NCBI GenBank assembly: GCA_047967505.1 | Contig: CM106539.1 | DNA from: Dipteris shenzhenensis | Lineage: Eukaryota; Polypodiophyta; Polypodiopsida; Gleicheniales | Strand: one strand, 5' to 3' | DNA: 64,000 nucleotides | Part shown: in pieces, positions 1 to 12,290 of the stretch | Numbering within the stretch: position 1 is the stretch's first letter | Layout: every line of letters begins with the position of its first letter | Made by a program: the position numbers and the translations under genes | Notes under the pieces: generated by a model | The model's database searches: none | Told to the model about the DNA's origin: nothing | The model's input: only the letters and a program-made list of their open reading frames with translations

Positions 1-2371
1 GCTAAGGCGATGGGTCATGGGGATAGGACATGTCGGGGAACATGCCATTTTGCTCACCCCCTTTGATGATTCCTGGTCATTTTCCAAGTTTGGTTCTAGG
101 CTTGTGTGCGTGGGGGGGTTGTTAAGGACCTAAACTACCTACCACAAACAAAAAACATAAAAAAACAATAACTTTTGGCACACAAACAAGTGGCTTCTAC
201 AAGTTAGACTGTCAAGCACCCAAAACCACTTTGAAATTCCACTCCAATCTTCATTTTCAAGTGTTTTTAGTTGGATTTGACACTACAATTAGCTTAGCAA
301 TCATTCTAGCTACCTCATTGTACAAATAAACATAAAAAACAATAAAAAACAAGCTCAGATGCATGACAATGGCTTTATGGATAGAAAGTTGAAAAGTGAG
401 ATTTCCTACTCTAAAATCACTCTTTCTTCACTAGTTCCGTTTCCAACCCACACCTAAAATCCACTAACAAGGCCTAAAGGCATGTGCAATGGGTTGTTTA
501 TGGGAGGAAGCTAAACAAATGCAAAAGCATACCTCTTATCTCCTTGGCAATGGCACCAAATATTGTTGTTTGGTGGAGAGACACATGTCATGAGGATGGT
601 TGAAGTGGGTCAACAAAGCTCCTCACTCCTTTTCTACTCCATGTGGGAGAATTGCATAGCAAAGGCTTCACTCTAGTGCCTAGTAGATCATTACAATAGG
701 GTTTCCACCGAGAAGAATGGGGTGAGAGGAAGAGAGAGAGGAGAGGGGGAGGAAAGAAGGAAAGGGGATGGAGAAGGAGAAGAAGGGGAAGGGGAATCAT
801 GGCAAACACCAAAGGCAAACAAGGAGAGTCAACAAACCACAATCTCAACACATGAGCAAGAAGAGAGCTTGTATTTCTCAAAGGTTGCATACAACAATGA
901 AGACCAAAGTCAACCATTTGGCCTTTTATACATGTCACCTTTTGAAGGGAGGGCCAAACCTATTCCTCGAACCACTCTCTGTCTTCTCTCTTTTGCTACA
1001 ACCACTTGGGCCCATATGGCACCAAGGCATATGCTGATTCTCTCAACCTCCTCTTTGTCTTCAAATGGCTCTTGTAATATCCATATACAGTATCCAAATG
1101 GCTCTTGTGTTATCCTTGCCAATTTGGATGACCCTAGTGACTACCTCTGATCTTGAGCCATTTGTGGCTAAGAACCCATAGGGTTTATATGAGTCAGAAC
1201 CGTCAACCTGCTTAAAGGCAATTGACAATAATGGTTCCAACTTCCCCTTGAGTTGTCACTATCTAGATACCGTTGGCTACCGTAGGTACTGCTAAACTAT
1301 TGATCCTCGTTAGATTCTTCTATTGCTTCTTTAGCTATATCGATTCCAATTCCTCTTCTATTGACGTACTATTATCTTCATCCCCAAGTTCTATGGCCAG
1401 ATTCTTTTGTCCAATTCCTCTAACTTGAAGTGGGTCATAGCATAGTTGATGTGGTTGGTTTGCCACCATTGAGTCAATGCCACAGTTCCAATTATAGAAA
1501 ATAGATCACACTACAACCATTCTTTTGGTAGAGCCATGCCAACATCACACTAAGATGCCATGGGGACATTTCCATCCACCTCTAAGGGTTCTTTTGCATT
1601 ACTGCCAGTCAATGGCATGTGGGTCTCCATCCAGCTCCTATAAGCATTGTTGTTGCAATCGTGTACGCAAAGCAATGGGTTCTTGACTGATTCATAAAGC
1701 TTGACATCATGTAGAAAATTGCTTGTTGCTTTCCATTCCATTCGTACCATCAAATACGGTTTGCGGATGCTTCTCCTTCAAATAGCATCAAATCTTCTTC
1801 AATCCCATAAGTAGAATGATTTTGCCATAGAACTATGCCTGTTATCCCTCATCTTTTGCCCAGACCCTTAATCTCTTTGGAAACTTTGGTCTTGGAGTTG
1901 GTAGGGTACACGAAAAGAAAGATTGCCAATGTTTTGGGGTTCATCTGGAACCCACAAAAGTGTTCCATACTATCATTTCTACTGCTTTCATTCCTCAAAA
2001 ACATAGAATTTTCTAATAGAAAACTCATAAACATTCTGCAACCTTGCACTGTATCTTGAATGTTATAATAATACTACGGATTACATAAAAGATCACCATT
2101 GAAACATAATCCAAAAACTCACAAAATATTGAATTGCAGAGAACAAACCAAGAGATATATAAAAAGTAATAGACATCTTCATAATCCAAAAATGTATTTG
2201 CTTACAACAAGAGAAAAATCTCTCATTGCGACTATATCCACACAACATCTCATTCCTATTCTCATACGTATCCATGTGTGGATCTGAAGATCTACACCCA
2301 ACAGATGGTGGCCCTTCATATCTGTAAGAATTAACTGCATAGAAATAATTTACTTAAATACTATCCAAATA
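1..2371. other. intergenic stretch, no recognised gene
   Basis: I see no convincing coding region here. Open frames near 590-1150 run through a purine-rich patch (about 720-800) and have low-complexity translations. The stretch at 2090-2370 directly abuts the copia pol remnant and may be its 3' untranslated or LTR part, but no LTR boundary is visible. Confidence 0.6.
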
Positions 2372-3225
2372 TTATCTGTTAATAAAAAATAATGCATGAG
2401 TAGTTGTACCTCTCAAATATCTAAGAACCCACTTTATGCCCATCCAATGTTTTTTACCTAGATTGTTCATAAATCTACTCACAACTCCCACTAAATGTTC
2501 AATATCTAGTGCATACCATTGCCTACACCAAGATACCAATTGTTGATGCACATGGAACCCTTGACATATTATCAATCTCCTCTTATGTCTTGGGACACAT
2601 ATCCTTACATAATCTGAAATGATTACCCAAAGGTGTAGAAATAGGTATTGCATTTTGCATTTCAAACCTTTCCAATACATTTTCAATGTACTCACTCTGA
2701 GACAATATCAATGTGCAATTTTTCCTATCTCTTGTTATTCCCATGCCAAGGATTTGATTAGGAGTATCCAAACCTTTCATTGCAAATGTATTTGCAAACT
2801 TTCTCCTAAGCACATTTATATCCTACATGTTAGAGCCTCTGCAAAATAAGCACTTCATCAACATACAATAATAAGATCATGTACCTACCATTGCCTAGTT
2901 TTTGATAATAAACAGAATGGTCTGAATGACATCTATTATAACCTTGTTCCACCATAAACCTATCAAACTTCAAATACCACTACCTTGGAGCTTCTTTAAT
3001 CCATATATACTTTTCTTCAACTTGCATATGCATTGCTCCTTTCCTTTGACCTTATATCCATGTACATGGCTACTTCATGTAAATCTCCTCCTCTAAATCC
3101 CATGAAGAAAAGCTATCTTCACATCTAATTGTTCAAGATGCATGTCTTCTACAGCCACAAGACTCAAAATAGTTTGGATTGAAGTCATTTTAACAACAAG
3201 AGAGAATATTTCATCAAACTCTATA
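2372..3225 (-). pseudogene. copia reverse transcriptase / RNase H fragment
   Basis: Minus-strand frames carry copia-specific blocks. The IFSLVVKMT-type block lies at about 3210-3180. An LxxSQSEYIENVLERF-like block lies at 2700-2665 and a STPLGNHF-like block at 2640-2615. A YALDIEHLVGVVSRFMNN-like block lies at about 2520-2465, followed by the GIKWVLRYLRGT block at 2440-2400. The frames at 2813-2583 and 2695-2372 overlap in different phases, so there is at least one frameshift. This is the distal part of the split element; the part encoding integrase and the RT start lies beyond 6035. Confidence 0.85.
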
Positions 3226-3230
3226 CCTTT

Positions 3231-3556
3231 TGACAAAACATGTGTGCCTCAGGATCTACGGAGCGCTCTAAGGTGGATGGAACCTATGTGGAGACATGAT
3301 GAAGAGAGTGCTCATGACATGTATCTCAAGTCAATTAGGTTCCAAGATAGATTAGCTTGGACTCATAAAGAGAATCTTGAGATAGTGCAAAGTGCTTGAT
3401 TGATATTACTTCAAATGAACCTTCCTTTTATAGGTGAGGGTACTTACATCCATTTTGCTTGCTCACATGTGGGATATCTCCTCCATGCCATGTGGCAGCT
3501 TTCCCTTTGCTCATACCTTTGCTCTACATGTGCTCATGGCACCATATCTCTCAACA
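3231..3556 (-). repeat. 3' LTR of the nested non-autonomous element
   Basis: This 326-bp repeat has TG..CA ends and is preceded by the target duplication CCTTT. On the minus strand it is the 3' LTR, because the polypurine tract borders its inner edge at 3557-3565. Confidence 0.93.
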
Positions 3557-3725
3557 CCTCCCCTTGGTGCCATAATCCTTTGGCTACTGCAAGGTGGTCA
3601 GATGTGAGTTACATTCCATCACCTCCCCTTAGTGCATGCATTGCTAGTTAAGGTGGTCAAGTGTGGTTTTTACATGTCAATACCTCCCCTGGGTGCTTTC
3701 ATAGCTACTCTTAGGTGGTCAGGTT
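3557..3725 (-). repeat. three tandem copies of a unit containing the polypurine tract
   Basis: Three diverged copies of a roughly 60-bp unit begin at 3557, about 3621 and about 3682. Each opens with CCTCCCC on the plus strand (GGGGAGG on the element's sense strand) and ends with an AGGTGGTCA-type block. Only the outermost copy borders the LTR and would act as the normal polypurine tract. Confidence 0.75.
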
Positions 3726-5691
3726 TGATTACAAAAAATAGGCAAGGTTGGCAAGGTTTTTGCTTTCACAATACATTCCTTTTATGTCACCTTTTGGCTC
3801 ATGGCTTGATGACGAAGGCGTTTGCTTCTTTGCTTGGTGTAGCTGGTTGCATGATGCTTTGTTCTTCCATGTGCCTGGATGCTTTATGTGTGGATGCCAT
3901 GCTTTCTGCTATGGTCATCTCATGCACTTGTGCTTTCGGCTTGCTTTTTACATCGATGTTTGCATTCATGCTTTGCTTTATCATTTGTTGCAAAGGTCTT
4001 ACCAATTGATTTCTTTCAATATTGGCAGTGTCTAATTGCATACAATGATTCTGTCATGACAGGCGCGTAGAGCTTGAAAAGACGATCACTTTTCCTTTTT
4101 GGAGCATGTACAAATTTTTCTTGGATTGCAAGTTATGGCTTGTCAAAGATTCTATGAAGAAGAGAGCCTTTGATGATGTGGCACAGGGATTCACATGCTG
4201 AATTCCATACTGTGCTTAGCAAGAGACTCTGTGCTTAGGTGGCACTGTGGTGACTTTTAAACCAGCTTATTTAACCCAAGGTTACTTTAACTGTACTATG
4301 GTTCAACTAACCTAGACAAAACCTAACCATAGTTAATTTTTGACTACCTTATCTGCCATGTGGCAAACAATTAACTATTCCCAAACCCAAGTTTAACTAA
4401 CCTAACCCGGGTAAGATTCTATCTTGCCACGTGTCATTTTTCTGTGAGACTTTGGAGAAGGAAGGTTTGAGGCGACGACGGCGGCGATGCGGCCTGCTGA
4501 TTGGAGAAGAAACGAGCTACGATGTGGAGATTTGCTGCATAGCTCATTTTTTGATTTCTCGCAGTTGTATAGCTAGGCAAGGCTTGCTGGGTCGACGGTC
4601 ACGGAGCTGTAGATGCGCTTGCACAGTTCGTTGGAGTCTTCCATGAGAGGGTCCGTCGGTGCGCTGGCCGTGCAGAAGAGCTGTTCTCCATTGAGGCAGG
4701 TGAGCCTTTGCTAGACCCTTGGAGCTTCTCGGTGGTCATCGATGCTGGGCTTAGCATTGTTCAAGAGGCAGAGAAGGCGTGGCGTGGCTTTAGACGATAG
4801 GCTCTCCAAAGCCTCAGTGCAATAGGCGACTGTCAGTGCGCGACGATGCTTCACGAATGTCTGTTGTTTTGGCTGCACAGTGCTGGCGAGCTGCTACGAT
4901 GAAGGAGTGATAGGATCTGTGGCTTGCTGGAGAGCCGAGAAGAGGTAAAAGGCAGATAGAGCATGGAATTCCCAGAGGCTGATCTTCTATGGCACAGTAA
5001 GCTTGCTGGATAAGGCCGGAGGGAAGAGAGATAGCGCTGCGCACACGATCAAAATGATCGGCTCAGACCACCAATCTCTTGAAGGGCTACATTTCGTTGC
5101 ATAGAGGCCAAGCCATTTGTTTGACTAGGAGCATGGGCAATGTCGAGGCAGCTTGAAACGTAGTGGGAGACGTAGTCACTGGAGGAGCTAGAAGTCAACC
5201 ATGACTGTGAGCTTTGTTGATAGTTGCTAGCGTTTGCTGTAGATCTTTCACGACTTACTTCATGAATCTGATAGCCGCTTCCTTTGATGCAGTATCGTGG
5301 CTGAGTTTGAGAGCTCCAAGATGTTGAAGCTATTCCTTGAAGTTGCTCGTTGTTGATGGTGACAGCCCATATGGCTTTGAAGCTGGAGCTCGATTGTCTG
5401 TCTTTCTCTAAAAGTTGTCTCTAAAGTCTCTATCTTTGTCTCTCTCATAAACATATATTCTCCCCTCTCAAGCTACCTTCTTCATAATGAAGCATATCTT
5501 TCTCTCACTTGGAGTGAACGGAATGAAAAACTCTCCTTGACAATTCTTAGGAATGACGAAAAATATCTCAAAGCAATCAACGGAATTTTCATTCAATGGA
5601 CGGAATTCTCTCAATCTAAAACGAAAACTAACCTAAGAGAAAACACGTGCTCCTAAGGCAACCTACAACTAATCTAGGAGACTAGACCTAA
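3726..5691 (-). other. interior of the non-autonomous element, no retroviral genes
   Basis: There is no gag, protease, integrase or RT similarity on either strand. The part at about 4430-5450 is clearly richer in G+C than its surroundings and holds short open frames (plus 4431-4646; minus 5044-4814) with no family match. It could be captured host sequence. Confidence 0.6.
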
Positions 5692-5703
5692 GCTCTGATA
5701 CCA
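5692..5703 (-). promoter_or_regulatory. primer-binding site (initiator-Met tRNA)
   Basis: The minus strand reads TGGTATCAGAGC immediately after the right-hand LTR. This is the standard complement of the 3' end of plant initiator-Met tRNA, and it fixes the element's orientation. Confidence 0.9.
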
Positions 5704-6029
5704 TGACAAAACATGTGTGCCTCAGGATCTACGGAGCGCTCTAAGGTGGATGGAACCTATGTGGAGACATGATGAAGAGAGTGCTCATGACATGTATCTC
5801 AAGTCAATTAGGTTCCAAGATAGATTAGCTTGGACTCATAAAGAGAATCTTGAGATAGTGCAAAGTGCTTGATTGATATTACTTCAAATGAACCTCCCTT
5901 TTATAGGTGAGGGTACTTACATCCATTTTGCTTGCTCACATGTGGGATATCTCCTCCATGCCATGTGGCAGCTTTCCCTTTGCTCATACCTTTGCTCTAC
6001 ATGTGCTCATGGCACCATATCTCTCAACA
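5704..6029 (-). repeat. 5' LTR of the nested non-autonomous element
   Basis: This is the 326-bp partner of 3231-3556. On the minus strand it contains TATAAAAG (5905-5898), a plausible TATA box for the element transcript. The target duplication CCTTT follows at 6030-6034. Confidence 0.93.
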
Positions 6030-6034
6030 CCTTT

Positions 6035-7090
6035 CTTCTGTCCAAACCCATTTACAACAACAAGCCTTGCCTTGTACCTTCTTTTTCCTCCACCTTCTTT
6101 CTTTTCCCTATAAACCCATTCCTTATGCAATGCTATTTTTCCCATAGGCTAGTGAACCAAATCTAAATTCTAGTTTTGTAGCAAAGAGTCCATTTCCTCT
6201 TTCATGCCATGCTCCCAATTGGATTTTACCTTCATTGCTTCTTCATACATTTCTAGTTCACCAAAATCAATCAACAAAACATAATTGAAAGATGCAAAAA
6301 ATTGCTTAGGTGGTAAACTTACCCTCGTAGACCTTCTAAGTGCACTAAAAGGAGTTTGATATTCTTGTTGCTCTAGTACACATTCTCATTTTTTACAACC
6401 TTTATAATTTCATCACCTATGACTTCATTAAGAGTTGTGTATTCTATGTTTGCATTTTCTTTCTTCCTTTTGTACAAGTGATGTTTATACATAATAGTCT
6501 CATTAAACACAACATCTCTACTCCTAATGATTTTGTAACTTTCATAATCCCACAAAGGATAGCCAAACTCACTACGTCCATATCTAATAAAGATGCAATT
6601 CTTAGGTTTTGCCTCAAGATTTGTTCTCAATTCCTTATGAACATGAAAAATGCTTCACAAACCAAAACCTTCATAAAAGAATAGTTAATTTTTTTACTTG
6701 TCCATGCCTCTTCTAAAATGCCACCATCCAAGGAACTTGAAGGCCATCTATTTAAGAAGTAAAGACTATAATCACTACTTCAACCCAAAGCTATAAGGGC
6801 AAACTTGTGTCTATCTCATGTTCCTTGCATGATCCACCATTTCTCTATTTATCATCTCTGTCTGACATATGATTTGCCTGTGGTGTTCTTGGAGTTGTCT
6901 TCTCTTTATGAATTCCATTGTATGAATAGTAATTATCAAATTCTTTGCTACAATATTTGCCTCCACTAACTTGATCTAAGACTCTTCTTACATCTTGTCG
7001 CATTCTCAACCAAAGCTTTCCATTTCTTAAAAGTTTCAAAGACATATGATTTTCTTTTAATGCAATAAACCCAAGTTCTTGTAGCAAAAA
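6035..7090 (-). pseudogene. copia integrase and start of reverse transcriptase, fragment
   Basis: Minus strand. The 7087-6845 frame carries the GGKYCSKEFDNYYSYNGI-type integrase core and a KTTPRTPQ block. The 6630-6373 frame carries the LEAKPKNCIFIRYG and KIIRSRDVVFNE blocks, typical of the integrase C-terminal region. From about 6150 to 6035 a third frame reads WVYREKK and YKARLVV, the start of copia RT. That reading continues across the insertion at 3230. Several frame changes make it non-functional. Confidence 0.85.
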
Positions 7091-9676
7091 CTTATTTTGG
7101 GCTTAATTGCAATAACATTCTATATTTTTTCTGTATATAAAATTTGTACCAGCGTCGGTATATACCAACACTGGTTAAACTTCATATGATAGTATCAGTA
7201 TATATCAACAGTCTGCTGATAATGTCAGTATATATTGACACCAACACTAACATACAACCCCTTGTGTGCCATACTGATAGTTTTTGCACCCACACCCACA
7301 AAATGTCATTAGGTAAGCATCAAAAAAGGATGAAGGTGTAGTAGTGACTCTTGAATTATTGATGTTTGTGTTGCAATCTTCTTGTGCTTTTGGTTATTGA
7401 GTAACTCTCCCATTATTCTTCTCTTCTTGTAGTATGACTCATTGTCCACTCTTATAAGAGAGAGATAATTTGCAACATCAAAAGCTATGAGTTCATGCCA
7501 TACTGCTAGTTGTGGACTAGTAGTTTTGCTACTCTTGGTTTTTGGCATTGAGAAAGCACTTACTTCCTTTTTTAGCCATGTTTCTTTTGTTCTCAAAGGT
7601 CCACAAAGCTTCCAAGTGATGTATTTTATCATAATATATCTTTCCCTCATGGTGATACAAGTGGAGCTAACTCTAGAATTACTGAAACATATAGGCCAAC
7701 ATCTACACAATCATCATATGAACTAAAGAGTAACGAGGATCATCAACCAACATGTTCAACAAAATCGCGTATCAAAAATACATAAATAAATAACATATGC
7801 ACAATGGAAGGTCAACAAGCAATAAAATAGGAGGAAAATAGAAGAAAACGATTACATTGAATGCACCATCATTCACAACAATGAACCAAACCTAACAAAA
7901 GGTGTATGTGCACAATGGAAAGGACCAAAAAGCAAGAAACTACTAAAATAATTAGAATGAATGTATTAATGTTGACAAAATTGAACCAAACTTAATAAAA
8001 GGTCTATGCTCACATGAGGATGCAGCCCAAATGATTGCATTCTTCCAATAGGCCAAAACCAATATGTGGCATTGATAATATCTCTGCCACCTAGACTCTT
8101 GAAGTACAAAACTACAACATAAGAATTATGTAGAAAGTATTCTATATGACAAGTCTCAAACATGGATGTGTCCCATGAAAGACAATTATGTCTTCACAAT
8201 ACTTAATAGGATTTCTTGCCATGGGGAGATAAAATGATAGAAACAATTAGAAGCACTACCCCATCTAAATCACAAAATTCCAACTCTTGACAAGCTCAAG
8301 AAAGGAGAACAAATAGGAAAATACCAACCACAAAATTTGGAACCTCAAGGATATTTTCCAAGAGAAAATAAAACTAATTAGTGAATTCTAGGATGCTTTG
8401 CCTAAATAATTGGCATATCTTAAGTAATGTCTTCTCAATAGGCAGTACAATGAAAAGAAAACTTGCTTCAAATCATGCAAAACAAAAGTGAGATAGAACA
8501 CCTAAGAGAAGTATGCTAACAATTGACATTAGATGCTTTCAAACATCTACACCATTTTTAGGCATCAACAATGAAGTGTTAACAATAGCAAGCCAACTAT
8601 AAGACACTTGATCTAAGGCATGATAGAAAATAAAGGTCAATAAGGACTCAAGAAAATCCCTCACTCAAATTGCAACCCGAGAAAATGAAAACATGGATCT
8701 ATTAAAGAAGAAGACAATGGTCATTCAAAAACAAATTATGAGTTTTTTGGTCTATACAATGGGATATGATCCAATCAACCAAGGACAAAATCTATCTAAA
8801 TATAGAAGAAAGTTTGTACCCAATTGGCATCAACACTTGATTAAAAGATTAAGCTGGGTATGGATCTCCAAAAGGACACTACACTTGCTATCCAACTTGG
8901 CACCATAAAAAATGATGGGATGAGGATGGGATTGCCCTTTCGACAAATGCATTTCCACATATGCACTCTAGTGTCAACTCTTCATTCCAGTCTAGCTCAT
9001 AGTTACTCAAGTACAAGGCTAGAAAAGCTTCAATAAAATCAAAGCAGACGACATGAAAGAAGTTTCACAATGAGACATATCCCTAATGGTGATTAAAATA
9101 AGAAATACAAAACAAATAAAGAAGTGGCACTCAGTCAAACTCCATTTGGAGACTCAACCATGAACAAAGTAGAAATGGATAAATAAGACATAATTTGAGG
9201 GCTATGTGTACACCCGGGGGTGCCAACTCAATCTATATTATGTTACTACCCTCATCCAAAATATAGGGTATGGGGGGATAGGATCCATATAGAATATGCA
9301 CGAATTTCCTTTAAAAAATTCAAATATGCAAGGGGAAAATGTGAAAATATCATGTCTCCCCTTCCACAAAAGATAAGTTATCTACCTTGAAAATAATGAA
9401 ATATTTTAAAAATTTTACACATTTTCATAATATGTGAGACCCAAGGGGGGGGGCTTTTGGATGAGGGGGAGTAAAACAAAAAACCCATCTAATTTTCATA
9501 ATATGTAGAACAGAACCATGCTAATTTGACTAAATTTTTCTACTAATGGCATATTGTTAAGTTCATCTCATAGTCAAGATTTTGATCGGTATTCTTACTA
9601 AAGGGAGTTGATGCCCCAGGGCGTACACACACCTAGACACATAGGTTGGATGCACAAGCATACACAATATTTCCAC
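7091..9676. other. intergenic, no recognised gene
   Basis: No protein family is recognised on either strand. A near-palindrome sits at 7148-7175, and a short inverted repeat (GTTACTACCCTCATCC-like) pairs 9242-9262 with 9454-9474. The sequence is otherwise AT-rich. Confidence 0.55.
7148..7175. repeat. 28-bp near-palindrome
   Basis: ACCAGCGTCGGTAT is followed directly by ATACCAACACTGGT. The two 14-base arms are reverse complements except at two positions. Confidence 0.7.
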
Positions 9677-9989
9677 ATATAACACTTATTTCATTAATTT
9701 TGGACTTGTCAATGTACAAATTCATTTGTATAGATACTTTTGTAGATTTTGGATAAATTTAAGAAAAAACCCACTCTTCAAAACAAAGATAACAAACAAA
9801 TTTTAAGAGTTTTTTTAGGGAAATTAAATCAAAATTATAAAATTTAACATGACACAGTTTAATCCATAAAAGACACTTGTAAACTCTCATGAATAGTTAC
9901 ATCAAAAGACATAATTTTTTTAATTATTTACTTAATTTATTATAATTTAAATTAATAAAAATAATTTAAATGCATTAACAAATTAATTA

Positions 9990-10100
9990 ACGTATGTATG
10001 TATGTATGGCCCATGCATGACATTAATTTACTATAAGAGCCCTCTAATGTATGTATGTATGTATGGCCCATGTATGACATTAATATACCATAAGAGTCCT
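9990..10100. repeat. tandem duplication of about 54 bp in the left foldback arm
   Basis: A unit starting GTATGTATGTATGTATGGCC and ending in TAAGAGCCCTCTAA is present twice (about 9991 and 10048). The right arm (about 12540-12600) has only one copy, so the duplication happened after the arms formed. Confidence 0.75.
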
Positions 10101-10356
10101 CTTAAATAATCAAGATATCATAACAGTATCAATAAACAACTTTTGAGAGTTTAACAACTCTAAAATCTCATAGATATGGCATCACACACGATGTTGCACG
10201 TCCATGCATGGAACGTACATGTTTTGGTTCATCAATGGAAGGTTATTGATACATACAGTGGGACTAGTGCAATGCACTTGTCCACATGGCATAGGCATGC
10301 CTGCAAGGCTTTTAGCAGATTCATGTCCGTGTGGGATTCACGCTGCGACTGTTGAT

Positions 10357-11020
10357 GGAGGGGAGAGAGGGGGAAGAGAGAAGGGGAGGGAGGTAAGAAA
10401 GAGAGGAAAAGGAAGGGGAAAGGGGAGGGGAGGGAGAAAGAAAGGGAAGGGAAGGAGGAGAGAGAGAAGGGGCAGGGAAGAGGAGAGAGAGACAGAAAGA
10501 GAGAGAGAGGGGGGGAAGGGGAGGGGAGGGGAGTTGAGGGGAAGCAAAGGGCAAGGTGAGTAATGGGGAAAGGGGAAAGGAGGGGAGGGAGGAAGGGGAG
10601 GACAGGGGAGGGGAAGGGGGAGGGGGAGGGGAGGGAAAGGGAGAGGGGTGAGGGGAAGGGGCTTGGTAGCCACGGCCACCCAATTGGTGTTTTGGATTGG
10701 AAGGGGGAGGGGTGAAGGGAAGAGAGAGGGGAGGGAGAAGAGAGAGGGAGCGGGGAGCAGAGGGGAAGAGAAGAGATGGAGAGGGGAGAGAAAGAAGAGG
10801 GAGAGGGGAGGGAGAGGGCAAGAAGAGAGAGAGTGGAGGGAGAAGAGAGAGGGAGAGGGGAGCAGAGGGGAGGGGAAGAGAGCGAGAAGAGAGAGGGAGA
10901 GGGGAGAGAAAGAAGAGGGAAGAGAGGAAGGAGAGGGGACGGGAGGGGATAAGGGAGAGGGACATGAAGGAGAGGGGAGAGAAGGGGTAAAGCGAAGGGA
11001 GGAGAATGTGAGAGGCTATA
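10357..11020. repeat. polypurine tract (G/A on plus)
   Basis: About 660 bp of almost pure G and A, interrupted at 10660-10705 by a short mixed block that is conserved inverted in the right arm. It yields long spurious frames rich in Arg/Gly/Glu on plus and Pro/Ser/Leu on minus. Confidence 0.9.
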
Positions 11021-11054
11021 GATAATCCACAAAACCCTAAAGTTTTGAATTTCC

Positions 11055-12290
11055 CTCTTATTTTCCTCTCTCCCTCTCCTGCTCCCTCTCCCTCCCTAGA
11101 ATTTGAATGTCTCACTCTCTCTCCTTGCCATTCTCTCCCTTCCCTCTCCTAGAATTCAAACTTCCCGCTCCTTTCTCCTCTCCCCATTTGAATTCAAAAA
11201 TTTTAGGGTTTCATGCCTTATATATCGGCATTCCCCTCCTGTCTCCCTCCCCTGTCACATTCCCCTTCCCTCTCCTTCCCTTAGCTTTCCCCTTCCTCTA
11301 CCCTCTCCCCTCTCCCTCTCCCCTCCCCTCTCTGTCTCTCTTCTCCCCTCTCGTCCTCTCTTCTCCCTCTCTTCTCTCTTCTTCCTCTCCCCTCTCCCTC
11401 TCTCATCTCCCTCTCTTCCCTTCTGCTCCCCTCTCCCTCTCTTTTCTCCCTCCCCTCTCCCTCTCTTCTCTTCCTCTCCCCTCTCCCTCTCTTGTCTTCC
11501 ACTCCCCTCTTTGTTCCCTTCACTCCTCCCCCTTCCAATTCAAAACACCAATTGGGTGGCCGCGGTCGCCAAGCCCTTGCAATTTTTTTCGTTTTAATTT
11601 TTTGGCAAGGGGCAATTGCAGCTGCCAAAGCATGTATTTGTGAGCCCCCTCCCCTCTCCTTACCTTCACCACCCCTCCCCTCCCCTTCCCCTCCTCTCCA
11701 ATTTTCAATTAGGTGCTCGGTGGCCGTAGCCACCAGAGCATGCATTAGGGAGGCCCCCTCCCCACTCTTTCCCTTCCTCACCCCTCCCCTCCCCTCCCCT
11801 TCCCCCTTCCCTCCCCTCCCCTTCCCCCTTACCCTCCCCTTCCCCCTTCTCTCCCCTCCCCTTCTCCCTTACCCTCCCCTCCCCCCTCCCCTTCACCTCC
11901 CCTCCCCTTCCCCCTTCCTTCCCCCCCCTCACCCCTCCCTTCACCTCACCCCTCCCCTCCCCCTCCCCCCCCTCCCCTCCTCTTCCCCCTTCCCCTCCCC
12001 TCCCCATCCCCCTTCCCTTTCTCACCCCTCTCGCTTTCCCTCCCCTCCCTCTCCCCATTCCCCTCCCCCTCCCCTCCCCTCCCCTTCCTTCCTCCCTCCC
12101 CCTCCTCACCCCTTCCCCCTTCCTTACCCTTCCTTGCCCCTTCCCCCTTCCTCCCCCCCCCCCTCTCTTTCTCTCTCTCTCTCTCCTCTTCCCTTCCCTT
12201 TCTCCTTCCCTTCCCCCTCTCCTTCCCTTCACCCTCTCCTTCCCTTTCCCCTTCCTTTCTCTCTTTCACCCTTCCTCCCCTCCATCAATA
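11055..12290. repeat. polypyrimidine tracts (C/T on plus)
   Basis: C/T-rich runs at about 11225-11530 and 11640-12290 are the inverted counterpart of the purine tract in the left arm. The right-hand copy is longer. All long open frames across it are composition artefacts. Confidence 0.9.

Larger units (their letters stand above)
3231..6029 (-). mobile_element. non-autonomous LTR retrotransposon (TRIM/LARD-like), complete with TSD
   Basis: Two direct repeats of 326 bp (3231-3556 and 5704-6029) start TGACAAAACA and end CTCTCAACA. They differ at one base that I could see (about position 193 of the LTR). The 5-bp flanks are CCTTT at 3226-3230 and CCTTT at 6030-6034. On the minus strand the right LTR is followed directly by TGGTATCAGAGCTTAGG, the initiator-Met tRNA primer site (5703-5692). 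A purine tract (AAGGGGAGG) precedes the left LTR (3565-3557). The orientation is therefore minus. The 2147-bp interior has no gag or pol similarity, so the element depends on enzymes from elsewhere. It sits inside an older copia pol gene. The near-identical LTRs indicate a very recent insertion. Confidence 0.93.
2372..7090 (-). mobile_element. Ty1/copia retrotransposon remnant (pol), split by a younger LTR element
   Basis: Read on the minus strand, the translation runs integrase (7087-6845), integrase C-terminal region (6640-6373), reverse transcriptase start (about 6150-6035), then, after a 2.8-kb insertion (3231-6029), more reverse transcriptase and the start of the RNase H region (3230-2372). 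The two halves meet exactly at the CCTTT target duplication of the inserted element. Frames are broken by many indels and stops, and I find no LTRs of its own, so this is a dead remnant. Confidence 0.85.

Noticed and set aside
722-1150. 142-codon plus-strand frame
   Set aside because: It starts in a purine-rich simple repeat, has an overlapping frame of similar length, and matches no family.
9985-10080. GTATGTATGTATGTATG repeats considered as a CRISPR-like or telomere-like array
   Set aside because: There are only two copies, and they belong to the arm of the foldback; the sequence is not telomeric and this is not a prokaryote.
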